Notes: a model not told the origin generated them from the sequence alone. A stretch of 64,000 nt of DNA from Thiothrix lacustris DSM 21227 (GCF_000621325.1 NZ_JHYQ01000014.1:57227-121226), one strand, 5' to 3'. Shown: positions 9,098-18,207, numbered from the stretch's first letter. Program-made: numbers and translations.

Positions 9098-10195
9098 ATG
9101 TTTAGATTTCCCTCTAAAAGAGCCCTATCAATGGCCGTTTCTATTGCGGTATTTTTAGGTGTTAGCGGCCATGCTTCAGCCAACTATAACGGCAGTACGG
9201 CTACCGGTCTTGACCAAATCGTCACCATCATCAATACCGACAAAGCACTCAACAAACGGGTAACACCTGCAAACATTGAGCAAGCCGCTATGTCTGCCGA
9301 TACCATGAATCAGTTGATTATTCAGGCTATTACCACAACAGGTGTTGCCAATGACACCAATATTTCAACGGCCGACGCACGAGAATTAAACGACTATATT
9401 TTTCAGTATCACCATACAGAGTGGCTGACATCCCATGGTGATGATGAAAATGGTGTAGAAACCGGCTTTCATCTGGTACAAGGCGATGGTGCAAGAACCA
9501 CCCTCTTTGGCAAAAATGCCATCAACACAGTAGCAGACGGCATTTACCATCTGGGGTTTGAATCCCACCGTAAAAACAAGCTGTTGAACGAAGACGGCAC
9601 CACAAACGCTAGCTATGCCAATGTTGGTCAATGGCTCAATGTACTACTGGCTCAGGATCTAAGCGCCGGAACCTTAAAAAACCCGACCATCACCGAAGTA
9701 AACGGAAGCACAGGAACCGGGTTGGATAAGATCATCGACATTATTTATCAAGACCCCGGCTTACAGAAAAAGATCTCAACCGGTGATATACGTGAAGGTG
9801 CCGCAGCAGCAGATGCGATGAACCACATTATCGTACAAGCCATTAAAGCCACAGGCATTGCTGCGGATGGCCTCATTGCCCCAACCGAAATACAAACCCT
9901 AAGTAACTATATCCAAGCCAACCATTATGACAGTTGGCTGGTTTACCATGGCGATGATGAAGCTGGCGAAGAAACTGGCTTCCATTTGGTGCAAAGCGAT
10001 GGCGCAAAAACTCAACTCTTTGGCAAAAATGCCATTAACAAGATTGCGGATAGTCTCTATCACTTGGGTTTTGGTCTGAATAACACCCAAAAACGCCTAA
10101 TCAACGAAGATACCAATCGTAATGCTACCGTCAAAAACGTGGCAAGCTGGCTCAACCAACTTCTGGCCAACGACCTGAAAAACGGTTCGTTGTAA
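9098..10195 (+). CDS. Secreted protein with two tandem ~165-residue repeats, function unknown
   Basis: The start is ATG 9098, preceded by GAGGA at 9086-9090, giving a signal peptide (AVSIAVFLGVSGHASA) and a mature protein of two homologous repeats at about 31-190 and 202-361. Each begins NGST-TGLD, carries an HGDDE-(N/A)G-ETGFHLVQ core, a LFGKNAIN segment, a YHLGF segment and ends with a WLN-LLA-DL helix. Asp-rich HGDDE could bind a cation, but this is a guess. I have a weak impression of similar repeats beside secreted haem-peroxidase genes; none is encoded here. A run of eight C (9071-9078) sits 20 bases before the start. Confidence 0.7.
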   Translation: MFRFPSKRALSMAVSIAVFLGVSGHASANYNGSTATGLDQIVTIINTDKALNKRVTPANIEQAAMSADTMNQLIIQAITTTGVANDTNISTADARELNDYIFQYHHTEWLTSHGDDENGVETGFHLVQGDGARTTLFGKNAINTVADGIYHLGFESHRKNKLLNEDGTTNASYANVGQWLNVLLAQDLSAGTLKNPTITEVNGSTGTGLDKIIDIIYQDPGLQKKISTGDIREGAAAADAMNHIIVQAIKATGIAADGLIAPTEIQTLSNYIQANHYDSWLVYHGDDEAGEETGFHLVQSDGAKTQLFGKNAINKIADSLYHLGFGLNNTQKRLINEDTNRNATVKNVASWLNQLLANDLKNGSL

Positions 10196-10208
10196 CGCTT
10201 GTGCTGAA

Positions 10209-10239
10209 GCCCCCCCAGAAAAAAATTTCTGTGGGGGTT
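10209..10239. terminator. Possible hairpin between convergent genes
   Basis: A C-rich arm ending CAGAAA and the matching TTTCTGTGGGGG form a long imperfect hairpin with one bulge, lying between the stops of the repeat protein and the convergent glycosyltransferase. There is no good T-run on either strand, so terminator function is uncertain. Confidence 0.4.
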
Positions 10240-10254
10240 GAAGCTAATTGGTTG

Positions 10255-10995
10255 TCAAATAGCCCGATGCAACCAGCGAATCTTCAGCAAATCCATAAAC
10301 ATCCGAATGGAATCCTTGATCGGATCAACAGTAGAACCTTCCATGTGCTCCCACTTGACCGCCACCTCCTTAATCCTGAAGCCTTGCTTGCGGGCAATGT
10401 ACAAATGTTCCACGTCAAAACCAAAACCGTAAATACGCTGCAACAAGGCAATGCGCTGCGCTGCTTCGCGCCGATATGCCTTGAATCCACACTGTGTATC
10501 CTTAATACCCGGCACTGACAGGGCACGAACCGCTAGGTTGAACAGCAAACTCATCGCATCCCGATACCACGGTTTCTTTTCCACCTCGGAATCTGCCAGT
10601 TTGCGTGAACCGATGACCACGTCATAACCTTGATCAAAATACGGCAACAGCTTCTCCAGCTCCTCAATCGGGGTAGAAAGATCAGCATCACTAAACAGCA
10701 CGATCTCGCCAGAGGCTTTGATCATCCCGCGTGCAATGGAAAAACCTTTACCAACATTCTTAATATTTTCCAGTAACTCACCTTCATCCTGCTCCTTGGT
10801 TTCCTTACCGTAGATGTCGATAAACTTCACCACCTCGGTGGTCAGGTCACGACTACCATCATCCACCACGATGATTTCGCTGCGGTAGGATTGCTGTGAA
10901 AGGTAATCTTTCACCTTATAGAGCGAATCGGCAATCCGACTCTGCTCGTTGTAAGCCGGGATAATGATAGACAGGTAAGGTCGTTCGTTATTCAT
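10255..10995 (-). CDS. Family 2 glycosyltransferase, polyprenyl-phosphate sugar synthase type
   Basis: A 246-residue GT-A enzyme resembling dolichyl-phosphate beta-glucosyltransferase: LSIIIPAYNEQSRI at the N-terminus, VVDDGS, the metal-binding FSDADLSTP and the TQCGFKAYRREAA acceptor region. It would transfer a sugar from a nucleotide sugar to polyprenyl phosphate on the cytoplasmic face. No C-terminal membrane anchor is evident. It is the last gene of an overlapping operon, sharing 8 bases with the SMR-like gene upstream, which fits delivery of the lipid-linked sugar to a flippase. Confidence 0.88.
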   Translation of the reverse strand: MNNERPYLSIIIPAYNEQSRIADSLYKVKDYLSQQSYRSEIIVVDDGSRDLTTEVVKFIDIYGKETKEQDEGELLENIKNVGKGFSIARGMIKASGEIVLFSDADLSTPIEELEKLLPYFDQGYDVVIGSRKLADSEVEKKPWYRDAMSLLFNLAVRALSVPGIKDTQCGFKAYRREAAQRIALLQRIYGFGFDVEHLYIARKQGFRIKEVAVKWEHMEGSTVDPIKDSIRMFMDLLKIRWLHRAI

Positions 10996-11386
10996 GATTA
11001 TTTGCCTTAGTCGGAGTTGCTACCAGTGCCACACCCAGCATGATCAGCACAATGCCCACTGTCTTACCCAACGTGAACGATTCGCCAATCTGCGGCCATA
11101 ACACTGCGCCTAAATAAACCAAAATATACCCTACGCTCAGCAAAGGGTACGCTACGCTCAGTTCAAAATGCCCGAGCACATAAATCCACACCAGCATTGC
11201 AATGCCATAACACACAATGCCCGCCACCACCCACAACACTCCGCCCCATTGTTCAGTGCTCACCGTGCCGAATGGCAGCGCAGGAAAAAACGCCGCCAGC
11301 TCCCCCACCGACTGCATTCCGGCCTTCATGAACAACTGCCCCAACGCCCCACAAATAATCGACGTTGCCATCAGTAACCACTTCAT
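10988..11386 (-). CDS. SMR/EamA-like small membrane protein, putative flippase subunit
   Basis: 132 residues with four hydrophobic segments and the SMR/ArnE-ArnF look (SVAYPLLSVGYILVYLGAVLWP). Pairs of such proteins, for example ArnE/ArnF, move lipid-linked sugars across the inner membrane. It overlaps the next SMR-like gene by 4 bases (ATGA), which supports a heterodimer made in a fixed ratio. Confidence 0.82.
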   Translation of the reverse strand: MKWLLMATSIICGALGQLFMKAGMQSVGELAAFFPALPFGTVSTEQWGGVLWVVAGIVCYGIAMLVWIYVLGHFELSVAYPLLSVGYILVYLGAVLWPQIGESFTLGKTVGIVLIMLGVALVATPTKANNHE

Positions 11387-11748
11387 ACGACGCCCCCAAC
11401 CAACAGCGAAATCCCCGCCATAATAAAGGCCGTACCCAACCAGCGGCGCGGCGGAATGATTTCATGGAATAACTGGCGGGCGGCGAGCATGACCACGACA
11501 TACCCCATGCTCAGCATCGGGTAGGCTATGCTCAATTCCAGCCTCCCCAGCACCACCAACCACAATAGCAAGCCAGTACCGAGGAAAAAAATGCTCAGCA
11601 AAATGTTCCGTTTCAGCAACAAACGCAACGGCGAGCCGACATGCGTTGCCAGATCCTGTGCAGCCAATTTTTGGAAAATTTGTGCGGCACTGCTACACCC
11701 GATCGACACGAGCAGCACTACATAAATCCATGCGGGGATACTCGCCAT
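11383..11748 (-). CDS. SMR/EamA-like small membrane protein, second putative flippase subunit
   Basis: 121 residues and four predicted membrane helices, with ELSIAYPMLSMGYVVVML echoing the same motif in the downstream partner, so the two are paralogues. The start codon overlaps the stop of the GT39-like gene by one base (TAATG), consistent with translational coupling. Role by analogy with ArnE/ArnF; the substrate is not known. Confidence 0.82.
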   Translation of the reverse strand: MASIPAWIYVVLLVSIGCSSAAQIFQKLAAQDLATHVGSPLRLLLKRNILLSIFFLGTGLLLWLVVLGRLELSIAYPMLSMGYVVVMLAARQLFHEIIPPRRWLGTAFIMAGISLLVGGVV

Positions 11749-13256
11749 TACTGAAACATCACATCGTTAGTCACTGCAATTCGCGCAGGCTCAGTACTTT
11801 TGTACAACTCCAGCACGCCCTTATCCTGATGGCTCATCACTTGCGAAGTCTGCCAAGGGATTTCCAACACCTTTTCATAACCACGGCTGTGCATAACACC
11901 CCGCAAATCCTGATTGGCTTTGGGCTGGATCAGGTTATTCATGAACACATAGGTAAACTTACGATCCCACAAGGCTTCCACCACATCCTTCTTTTCGGAC
12001 TTACCGTCCCTGTTATTGTCCATCCACTGCAATTCCTTGATGTGGTTTTGCGGCAAATGGCTGAAAGCGGCATAGCGCATTAGGTAAGGGTCTTCGCTGG
12101 CGATCGTGGTATTGCCATCCAGCGGCTGTGCAGCCAGCGCCGCTATCACCGGGCGCACATCCGGGTAACCGTGGTGCATATCGCGCAAGAAACTGTCGTT
12201 CAGCCCGACCATCGCCAGCACCACTACCGACGCGCCTGCTTGCGCCACTAGCTTAAAATCGAAACGTTGCATCACATTCCACAGCAGCCACGCCATTACT
12301 GGCGCGAGAAAAAACAGCGCATACACCAGATGCTTGTACAAGGAAATCATGTTCTGCCCGTGCAAATGGTAAGCCACCAATGGCAAAGCAAACACCAGCA
12401 GCGCCAGCATGATCAAGGTTGTGCGGTCACGCAGCGCCCGTCCCCGCTGGTGATAACGCTGCCAGCCCAGTGCTGCCAGCCACATCGCCAACGGCAAAGC
12501 CAGATACAAACCTTCCATACGCAAAATATCGTCATAAGGCGCATTCGCCCCGTGCACACCCAGAATCTGAATCCGATACAAACCCTGCAAATCCACCCAA
12601 TGCCAAGCAACATACGCACCCAGAATCAGCGTCACCCCTGCACCGAACAACAGCCCCACCAGCGGCGACAACCACAAAGCCACCAACACCAACAACGGCA
12701 CATACGCCACCACAATGTATTTACTGGTAACAGCCAGCGAAACCAAACCCACCGCGACCAGCAAAGGCAGATAACGCTGCCTGCCTGACGACTGACACGC
12801 CCGTAACAACGGCATCAGCGACAAGCTGAAAAACGCCAAAGCAATAATGTCGTAAGTGGCAAATTTACTGATGAAAATGTGAGCCGCCTGCATCGAGAAC
12901 AGCGCCACACTCAAGCCCGCCAACAATGCCGACCCGTACAACTGACGCACAAAGCAATACAGCCCAGCCAATGACAACAGCCCAAACAGCCCCGCTACAG
13001 CCCGCGCTCCCATTAACCCACCGAGAGCCTCTCCCATCCCCAGCATGTACCAGTTCAGGTTGGAACCAAAAATATAGAAATAGCTGCGCCACTCATTACC
13101 CGACCATAACTGCTTAGCAACAAACAAATAATCGTATTCGTCGATGTGTCCACCATTGAAATTCAGGTACAAGCGCATCACAACGGAAAACAATAGACCG
13201 AAGGCCAGCACCGCGAGGAAGAGATAAGGTCGTGCAGCAGGCTTATGGATTGCCAC
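11748..13256 (-). CDS. GT39/ArnT-like integral-membrane glycosyltransferase
   Basis: 502 residues, about 10-12 hydrophobic segments, and a C-terminal periplasmic domain of about 130 residues. The first loop has HIDEYDYLF, matching the acidic catalytic loop of GT-C/PMT enzymes, which use polyprenyl-phosphate sugars as donors on the periplasmic side. It heads the four-gene overlapping operon (GT39, SMR, SMR, GT2), which makes a coherent route of sugar loading, flipping and transfer. The acceptor (lipid A, exopolymer or protein) cannot be read from sequence. Confidence 0.84.
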   Translation of the reverse strand: MAIHKPAARPYLFLAVLAFGLLFSVVMRLYLNFNGGHIDEYDYLFVAKQLWSGNEWRSYFYIFGSNLNWYMLGMGEALGGLMGARAVAGLFGLLSLAGLYCFVRQLYGSALLAGLSVALFSMQAAHIFISKFATYDIIALAFFSLSLMPLLRACQSSGRQRYLPLLVAVGLVSLAVTSKYIVVAYVPLLVLVALWLSPLVGLLFGAGVTLILGAYVAWHWVDLQGLYRIQILGVHGANAPYDDILRMEGLYLALPLAMWLAALGWQRYHQRGRALRDRTTLIMLALLVFALPLVAYHLHGQNMISLYKHLVYALFFLAPVMAWLLWNVMQRFDFKLVAQAGASVVVLAMVGLNDSFLRDMHHGYPDVRPVIAALAAQPLDGNTTIASEDPYLMRYAAFSHLPQNHIKELQWMDNNRDGKSEKKDVVEALWDRKFTYVFMNNLIQPKANQDLRGVMHSRGYEKVLEIPWQTSQVMSHQDKGVLELYKSTEPARIAVTNDVMFQ

Positions 13257-13392
13257 AGATTTGCCCCCTGAAATTATTGTTATGTGTGTAGGGATTTAAG
13301 CAGCACCGTATGGCGGCACATGCTTGCTTACCACCATCCTAATCAATAAGATCGATTAACGCGATATAAAAACTGATAAATGGCGGTACACC

Positions 13393-14619
13393 ATGACGAC
13401 AGAAACCTTACGAGCCTCACGCTCTTTTTTCGAGCTGATCCCCTCCAGTTGGGCTTACCCCGACACGGGTGCAACCCGCGACCTACGCCTTGACCTAATG
13501 CGTGGCTTTGTTATCCCGCTGCTGTTTGCCAGCCACTTTGAATACTTTTCAGCCCTGATGTTTATCGGTTGGGAACGCATCGGCGTGGTATCAACGGCGG
13601 AGATTTTTGTCATCCTCTCCGGCATTGTGGTGGGGATGGTGTACGGCAAAAAGATGAAACGGGACGGTTTAAGCGCCGTCATGCCGGGTCTGATCCAGCG
13701 TTCGGTGAGTTTGTACCGCATCAGTGTGGTGATGATTTTGATCGTGGCCGCCATCCGCTACCTGCCGTGGATCGACAGCACCATCATTACCACCTTCCAC
13801 GACCCGTATGGTGGCAAAACCTTCCAGCTTTACCCGCCGATGGATGCCAGTATTTTTCAGGTAATCAGCAAAGCGCTGTTGTTGCAGATTGGACCCCACC
13901 AGTTCCAGATCATTGGCATGTATGTCTCCATGTTCATCCTGTTTACCCCGCTGGTGTTTTTCATGATCAGCAAGCAAAAAACTGGCTTGTTACTGGGGTT
14001 AAGCTGGGTGTTGTACTTGATTAATCTGGGCGCAAACCCGTCTTTCCGCCCCACCAATGCGCAGTTTGAATACGCGTTTCCCATCATGACTTGGCAGTTG
14101 ATTTATGTGCATGGCATGGTGGCAGGTTATTACAAGCAAGAACTGATGGCGTTTTTCGCCACGGATTGGGGCAAGCGTCTGGTGTATGCCTGCATCGCCT
14201 TGGCAGTAGGGTTCATGTTGCTCACTTGGAACCATCCGCTGGACCAATTCCCTGACTGGGCAAAACTGCACTTTGTGCCGCCGGATACCTTTCTGTACCT
14301 TTACAACGAATATTTTCCCAAAAGCACACTGGGGATCGGCCGCTTGATTAATGCCGTGGTGTTATTCGTGGCGATTTACGCGCTAATGACACGCTGCTGG
14401 CAGCCGATCAACAAGGCACTGGGCTGGCTGTTCATTCCCTTGGGGCAAGCCTCGTTGTATGTGTTCTTCATCCACGTTTTTCTATTACTGGCGATTGCCA
14501 ATACCCCGTTGCCGGGGTATGACAATTTCTGGCTCAACACCAGCATTCATGCCGGGTTGATCGCCCTGGTGTGGGTGCTGGTGAAAAAGGAATTCCTGTT
14601 TAAGTGGATTCCGCACTAA
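13393..14619 (+). CDS. OpgC-like membrane acyltransferase
   Basis: 408 residues with about ten membrane helices and the OpgC domain signature RDLRLDLMRGFVIPLLFASHFE near residue 29. It also has an STAEIFVILSGIVVGMVYGK segment and YVFFIHVFLLLAI near the C-terminus. OpgC succinylates periplasmic glucans in enterobacteria; the wider family acylates surface glycans. The neighbouring, divergently transcribed sugar-transfer operon (starts 136 bases apart) makes a role in decorating the same envelope glycan reasonable. No opgGH genes are in the window. Confidence 0.85.
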   Translation: MTTETLRASRSFFELIPSSWAYPDTGATRDLRLDLMRGFVIPLLFASHFEYFSALMFIGWERIGVVSTAEIFVILSGIVVGMVYGKKMKRDGLSAVMPGLIQRSVSLYRISVVMILIVAAIRYLPWIDSTIITTFHDPYGGKTFQLYPPMDASIFQVISKALLLQIGPHQFQIIGMYVSMFILFTPLVFFMISKQKTGLLLGLSWVLYLINLGANPSFRPTNAQFEYAFPIMTWQLIYVHGMVAGYYKQELMAFFATDWGKRLVYACIALAVGFMLLTWNHPLDQFPDWAKLHFVPPDTFLYLYNEYFPKSTLGIGRLINAVVLFVAIYALMTRCWQPINKALGWLFIPLGQASLYVFFIHVFLLLAIANTPLPGYDNFWLNTSIHAGLIALVWVLVKKEFLFKWIPH

Positions 14620-14626
14620 TTCACGC

Positions 14627-15865
14627 TTAGCCCTCTTCCAGCATCCCCAGTTTCCCGGCCACCCACTTCGTGGTAGTGGCCTGGATCAGGATGGTCATCA
14701 GAATAGCGATGAAGGTGACTGAAGCTACCACATCCGCCCCCGGTGCTTTCATCCCTACCAACATGCCCGCCAACGCGCCCGGAATAACCCCGGTTTCACG
14801 GGTCCAGCACATGAATAGCAACTCATTACGTGTCCACTTGGCTTTAGGGTCGAGTGCCGCACAGGCAAACACCGTCAGCGGGCGACCAATGAACATAAAG
14901 ATCAGCACGATGATCACCCCACCCACCAAGTATTCATTCATCAAGGTGAAATTCACCTGTGAACCCAGCAAGATGAAAATGAACATGCGCATGATCAATG
15001 CCGTGGTCAGGATATAATCTTCCATCCGCTCCGCTTCACGCTCACGCATCGCAAAGCCGAACATATCCTTGTTGCCCAGAATAACCCCGAAGGTAAACAC
15101 CGCCATAAAGCCGGAAGCATGAGCACCATCCGCCCCCATGTAAGCACCGATCACGGCCATTAACGTCACCAACGGCGCGTATTCCAGCAAGAAACTGAAA
15201 CGTTCATGGGCAATCAGTACCGCTGCTAAATAGCCGAGCACCCCCCCCACAAAAATCCCCAAACAAGACTGCCACAGCAATTCGCCGATCGAGCCGAACA
15301 AGGAAAACTCTGCATGACCCATTGCAATTCCCAACACGGTGAAAGTCGCAATCGCCCCCATTGCATCATTGAAAGCTGACTCACTCATGACCGCTTGCGC
15401 CACTCGCTCACGGATTTTGACCTGCTGGAACACTGGCACTAAGGTCGCAGGGTCAGTCGACGCAATGGTCGCCCCCAACAATAAAGCGATGATGAACGGT
15501 ATGCCCAAAATCCAGTACGCCACCACACCCGTGACCAACATGGAAATCAGCACCCCTAAGGTCGCCAGAATAACCACGGTCAACCACACTTCCTTCAATA
15601 TTTTGAGCTTGAGTGAAGCCCCGCCATCGAACAGGATGTAGCACGAACCAAAAATCAAAATCAGTTGGTTAGCAGCTGAATCTGCCTTGATGTCGATCAG
15701 ACCCAACATTTCAGGGCCCAGAAGCATTCCGACCAATAAAAAGATGGCGACATCCGGCGTTTTCAACTTTTTGGCGAGAATGCCAACAAAAGAGCCGACC
15801 GCCAAAATCAAGCCAAATGTCAACAATGCTTGTTTAGCTATTTCAATAGATGCTGAGGATTCCAT
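14627..15865 (-). CDS. Cation:proton antiporter, NhaP/CPA1 type
   Basis: 412 residues, about 12 membrane helices, with the CPA transporter region (GATIASTDPATLVPVFQ and ESAFNDAMGAIATFTV). It resembles the membrane half of NhaP2 (K+/H+) but lacks a C-terminal TrkA-C regulatory domain. It converges on the OpgC-like gene with 7 bases between stops. The coding strand contains G8 at about 15241-15248 within VGGVLG, a homopolymer that could slip. The first about 30 codons and the upstream region are duplicated in decayed form just upstream. Confidence 0.87.
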   Translation of the reverse strand: MESSASIEIAKQALLTFGLILAVGSFVGILAKKLKTPDVAIFLLVGMLLGPEMLGLIDIKADSAANQLILIFGSCYILFDGGASLKLKILKEVWLTVVILATLGVLISMLVTGVVAYWILGIPFIIALLLGATIASTDPATLVPVFQQVKIRERVAQAVMSESAFNDAMGAIATFTVLGIAMGHAEFSLFGSIGELLWQSCLGIFVGGVLGYLAAVLIAHERFSFLLEYAPLVTLMAVIGAYMGADGAHASGFMAVFTFGVILGNKDMFGFAMREREAERMEDYILTTALIMRMFIFILLGSQVNFTLMNEYLVGGVIIVLIFMFIGRPLTVFACAALDPKAKWTRNELLFMCWTRETGVIPGALAGMLVGMKAPGADVVASVTFIAILMTILIQATTTKWVAGKLGMLEEG

Positions 15866-15993
15866 AACTTATAACTGCGTGGTGAAAAAAGAAAGGCGTA
15901 TTGTAGGACAATCAAAAATCAGGCATCAGCCAAATTAAAGCTGATATTCAGCTAATGTGCGTACTCATTAACACCACCTGTCACAGGATAGCG

Positions 15994-16122
15994 ACAAAGG
16001 AGCCGACCACTGAAATCAGTCAAAATGTCAACAATACTTGTTTGGCCATTTCAATAGATGCTGAAGATTCCACAACTTACGATTGTGCGCTGCAAGAAAC
16101 AAGGCGGTATTGTAGGACAATC
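15994..16122 (-). pseudogene. Decayed duplicate of antiporter 5' end and leader
   Basis: This segment aligns over about 128 bases with 15786-15913, the first 26 or so codons of the antiporter plus its leader. On the minus strand it reads VESSASIEMAKQVLLTF, a stop, then LISVVGSFVAIL and another stop, against MESSASIEIAKQALLTF...VGSFVGIL in the intact gene. The start has become GTG and two stops interrupt it. The leader block GTATTGTAGGACAATC is identical in both copies. Homology fades beyond GSFV(A/G)IL. It lies between the antiporter and the response regulator. Confidence 0.82.
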
Positions 16123-16161
16123 TTGCGTAAACGAGGTGTAAATAAATTGATAATTCGCCAT

Positions 16162-16848
16162 CTACAAGGTGAAACGATAGCCAATACCCGTTTCAGTCAA
16201 CAGGTGGCAAGGTTCAGCAGGAGTCACCTCCAACTTCTGGCGTAAGCGCCCGATATAGATGCGCAGGTAATGCCCATCTTCAGAATGCCCAGCACCCCAC
16301 ACCTCTCGTAGCAATTGCCGTTGGGTTAACACTTTACCGGGTTGTGCCATTAGAGCAGTCAGCAAGTGATATTCACGCGGCGTCAAATGCACCGACTTAC
16401 CTGCACGCGTAATATAACGTTTGGAACGGTCTACGATAATTTCACCAAACTGGATGATGGCAGTATCATCTGGTGAGCGATTATCCCTACGACGTCTCAG
16501 CGCCCGTAGCCTTGCCAGCAACTCGGCAACACCAAATGGCTTAGCAAGGTAATCATCAGCGCCTAAATCTAATGCTGCCACCTTGTCGGCTTCTAGATGT
16601 CGGGCTGACAATACCAAGATCGGCACATCCGACCAGGTACGTAGCGTGCGAATAAACTCCAACCCATCAGCATCAGGCAAGCCCAAGTCCAGCACCACTA
16701 GATTCGGGCGACAATCGCCCGCCAAGGCCAGTCCATTAGCAACCGTAGCAGCCTCAAACACCTTGCATCCTTCGGATTCAAAAGCGACACGCAAAAACTG
16801 ACGAATACGCAGTTCATCTTCCACTATCAAAATGGCATGGCTATTCAT
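16162..16848 (-). CDS. KdpE-like OmpR-family response regulator
   Basis: 228 residues from the chosen ATG (MNSHAILIVEDE): an N-terminal receiver domain with the acidic pair ED and phospho-acceptor Asp in VVLDLGLPDADG, a K in DYLAKPFG, and a C-terminal winged helix (VHLTPREYHLLTALMAQPGKVLTQRQLL). It overlaps the kinase stop by 8 bases, so both are co-translated. KdpE controls the high-affinity K+ ATPase genes; kdpFABC is not in the window. The nearby cation antiporter is a possible alternative target. Confidence 0.88.
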   Translation of the reverse strand: MNSHAILIVEDELRIRQFLRVAFESEGCKVFEAATVANGLALAGDCRPNLVVLDLGLPDADGLEFIRTLRTWSDVPILVLSARHLEADKVAALDLGADDYLAKPFGVAELLARLRALRRRRDNRSPDDTAIIQFGEIIVDRSKRYITRAGKSVHLTPREYHLLTALMAQPGKVLTQRQLLREVWGAGHSEDGHYLRIYIGRLRQKLEVTPAEPCHLLTETGIGYRFTL

Positions 16849-18121
16849 ACGACAACAGTTCCTCTTCGGGCTCATCTTCCATGAGCGGGGGTATGCCTAA
16901 AGGCAAGATTAAACAAGCGCGAGCACCACCATTCTCACCCGTTTCCAGACGTAGTTGCCCCTGATGTGCTTTGATAATTTCCGCACAAATGGCCAAACCT
17001 AGCCCACTGACAACCGCAGTCTGATGCGTATTCATCAACAAGACATGCGGGGGGAAGCCTGGGCCATTATCGGCAACACACAACTCAGCGCCATCACCGA
17101 CGATGCGGACACTCACACGGATAAGGGTATGATCGGGGCAATGTTTGGCGGCATTTTCCAATAAATTACCAATCACCCGCTCAATAAGAACGGCATCAAA
17201 TGCTAGTAGCGGAAAATCTGAGGGAATCGTGACCTGCACTTGCTGGTGATGTTGTTGCAACAAGGGTTTCAACAAACTCAAGGCTGAACCCGTTACCTCT
17301 TCCAGCGACTGCCACTCGCGATTCAGGGCGAGTTTCCCCGCAGATAAACGCGCCAGATCCAACAGCTTGGTCACCATATCAGCCAACCGCACCGCTTGCT
17401 CGTGGACAGCCTCCACCATATCACGTTGCACGTGTGGCGAGAGTTGCTCACCCTGAACACTCAGGGTTTCCGTCAACCCCACCAAAGCAGTCAAGGGGGT
17501 GCGCAAATCATGCGACAGTGACGACAAAATCGAGGCACGCAAACGCTCGGCTTCACTGTGCACATAATTGGCCTGCGCCATCTCGGCATAGTGTAAACGC
17601 TCACCCGCAATAGCCATTAACGAATCTGCCGCAAGATTAGTAGGGTAACACGCAGCAATATCACGCATTTGTTGCTGATCCACCGCTCCGGTCAGCTCCC
17701 GCGCCATACGGTACAACGCACCGGTCCGCTCCTCACTAAGCTGTAAGGCACGGTTCTGGCTTAATAAGACTGCCGCCAACTGCCCTGTCCACAACGCCAC
17801 CACCAACATGACCACCAAAGTAACAATATGCTCAACACTGGTTGTCAATAAGGCAAACTGGGGGGGAACAAACAAAAAATCAAACAACAAAACAGAAGCA
17901 AATGCCGCCACCAAAGAAGGTCCTTGCCCTAGCCATAAGGCGCATAAAAACACCTCCAGCAGGAACAACATCACAATATTGGCGTTATCCAGCAAATTGG
18001 CCAATGGATAAGCAATAACACAAACCAATGCTGGCAGCAGAAAACCCAACACATAGGAATCCAGCCCGTGCGGATTGTCTATATTCAAACGTAAAAAACC
18101 GATGCCACTGACAGCCATCAT
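16841..18121 (-). CDS. Short KdpD-like sensor histidine kinase
   Basis: 426 residues: a DUF4118-type membrane block of four helices (about 15-125; LLFDFLFVPPQFALLTTSVEHIV is typical of KdpD), then a HisKA domain with phospho-acceptor His in SSLSHDLRTPLTALVG and an HATPase with NLLENAAKHCP and VADNGPGFPP. The about 400-residue N-terminal KdpD/USP domains of full KdpD are absent, so any K+ sensing would have to come from the membrane and kinase parts alone. It is first in the kinase-regulator pair. Confidence 0.88.
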   Translation of the reverse strand: MMAVSGIGFLRLNIDNPHGLDSYVLGFLLPALVCVIAYPLANLLDNANIVMLFLLEVFLCALWLGQGPSLVAAFASVLLFDFLFVPPQFALLTTSVEHIVTLVVMLVVALWTGQLAAVLLSQNRALQLSEERTGALYRMARELTGAVDQQQMRDIAACYPTNLAADSLMAIAGERLHYAEMAQANYVHSEAERLRASILSSLSHDLRTPLTALVGLTETLSVQGEQLSPHVQRDMVEAVHEQAVRLADMVTKLLDLARLSAGKLALNREWQSLEEVTGSALSLLKPLLQQHHQQVQVTIPSDFPLLAFDAVLIERVIGNLLENAAKHCPDHTLIRVSVRIVGDGAELCVADNGPGFPPHVLLMNTHQTAVVSGLGLAICAEIIKAHQGQLRLETGENGGARACLILPLGIPPLMEDEPEEELLSYE

Positions 18122-18184
18122 GCCCTTCCCATAACACTCAATAAGATCATCACTATTACGTAACGCCTGATTGCTGACAAGAAA

Positions 18185-18207
18185 AACCCCCGTACAAGAC
18201 GGGGGTT
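18185..18207 (-). terminator. Rho-independent terminator of the actP operon
   Basis: On the minus strand AACCCCCGTC and its complement GACGGGGGTT-like arm form a G/C-rich hairpin followed by TTTTT, 30 bases after the symporter stop. Confidence 0.8.

Noticed and set aside
11646..12788. Plus-strand frames under the GT39-like gene
   Set aside because: His/Gln/Pro-rich composition reflects the complement of a membrane protein gene.
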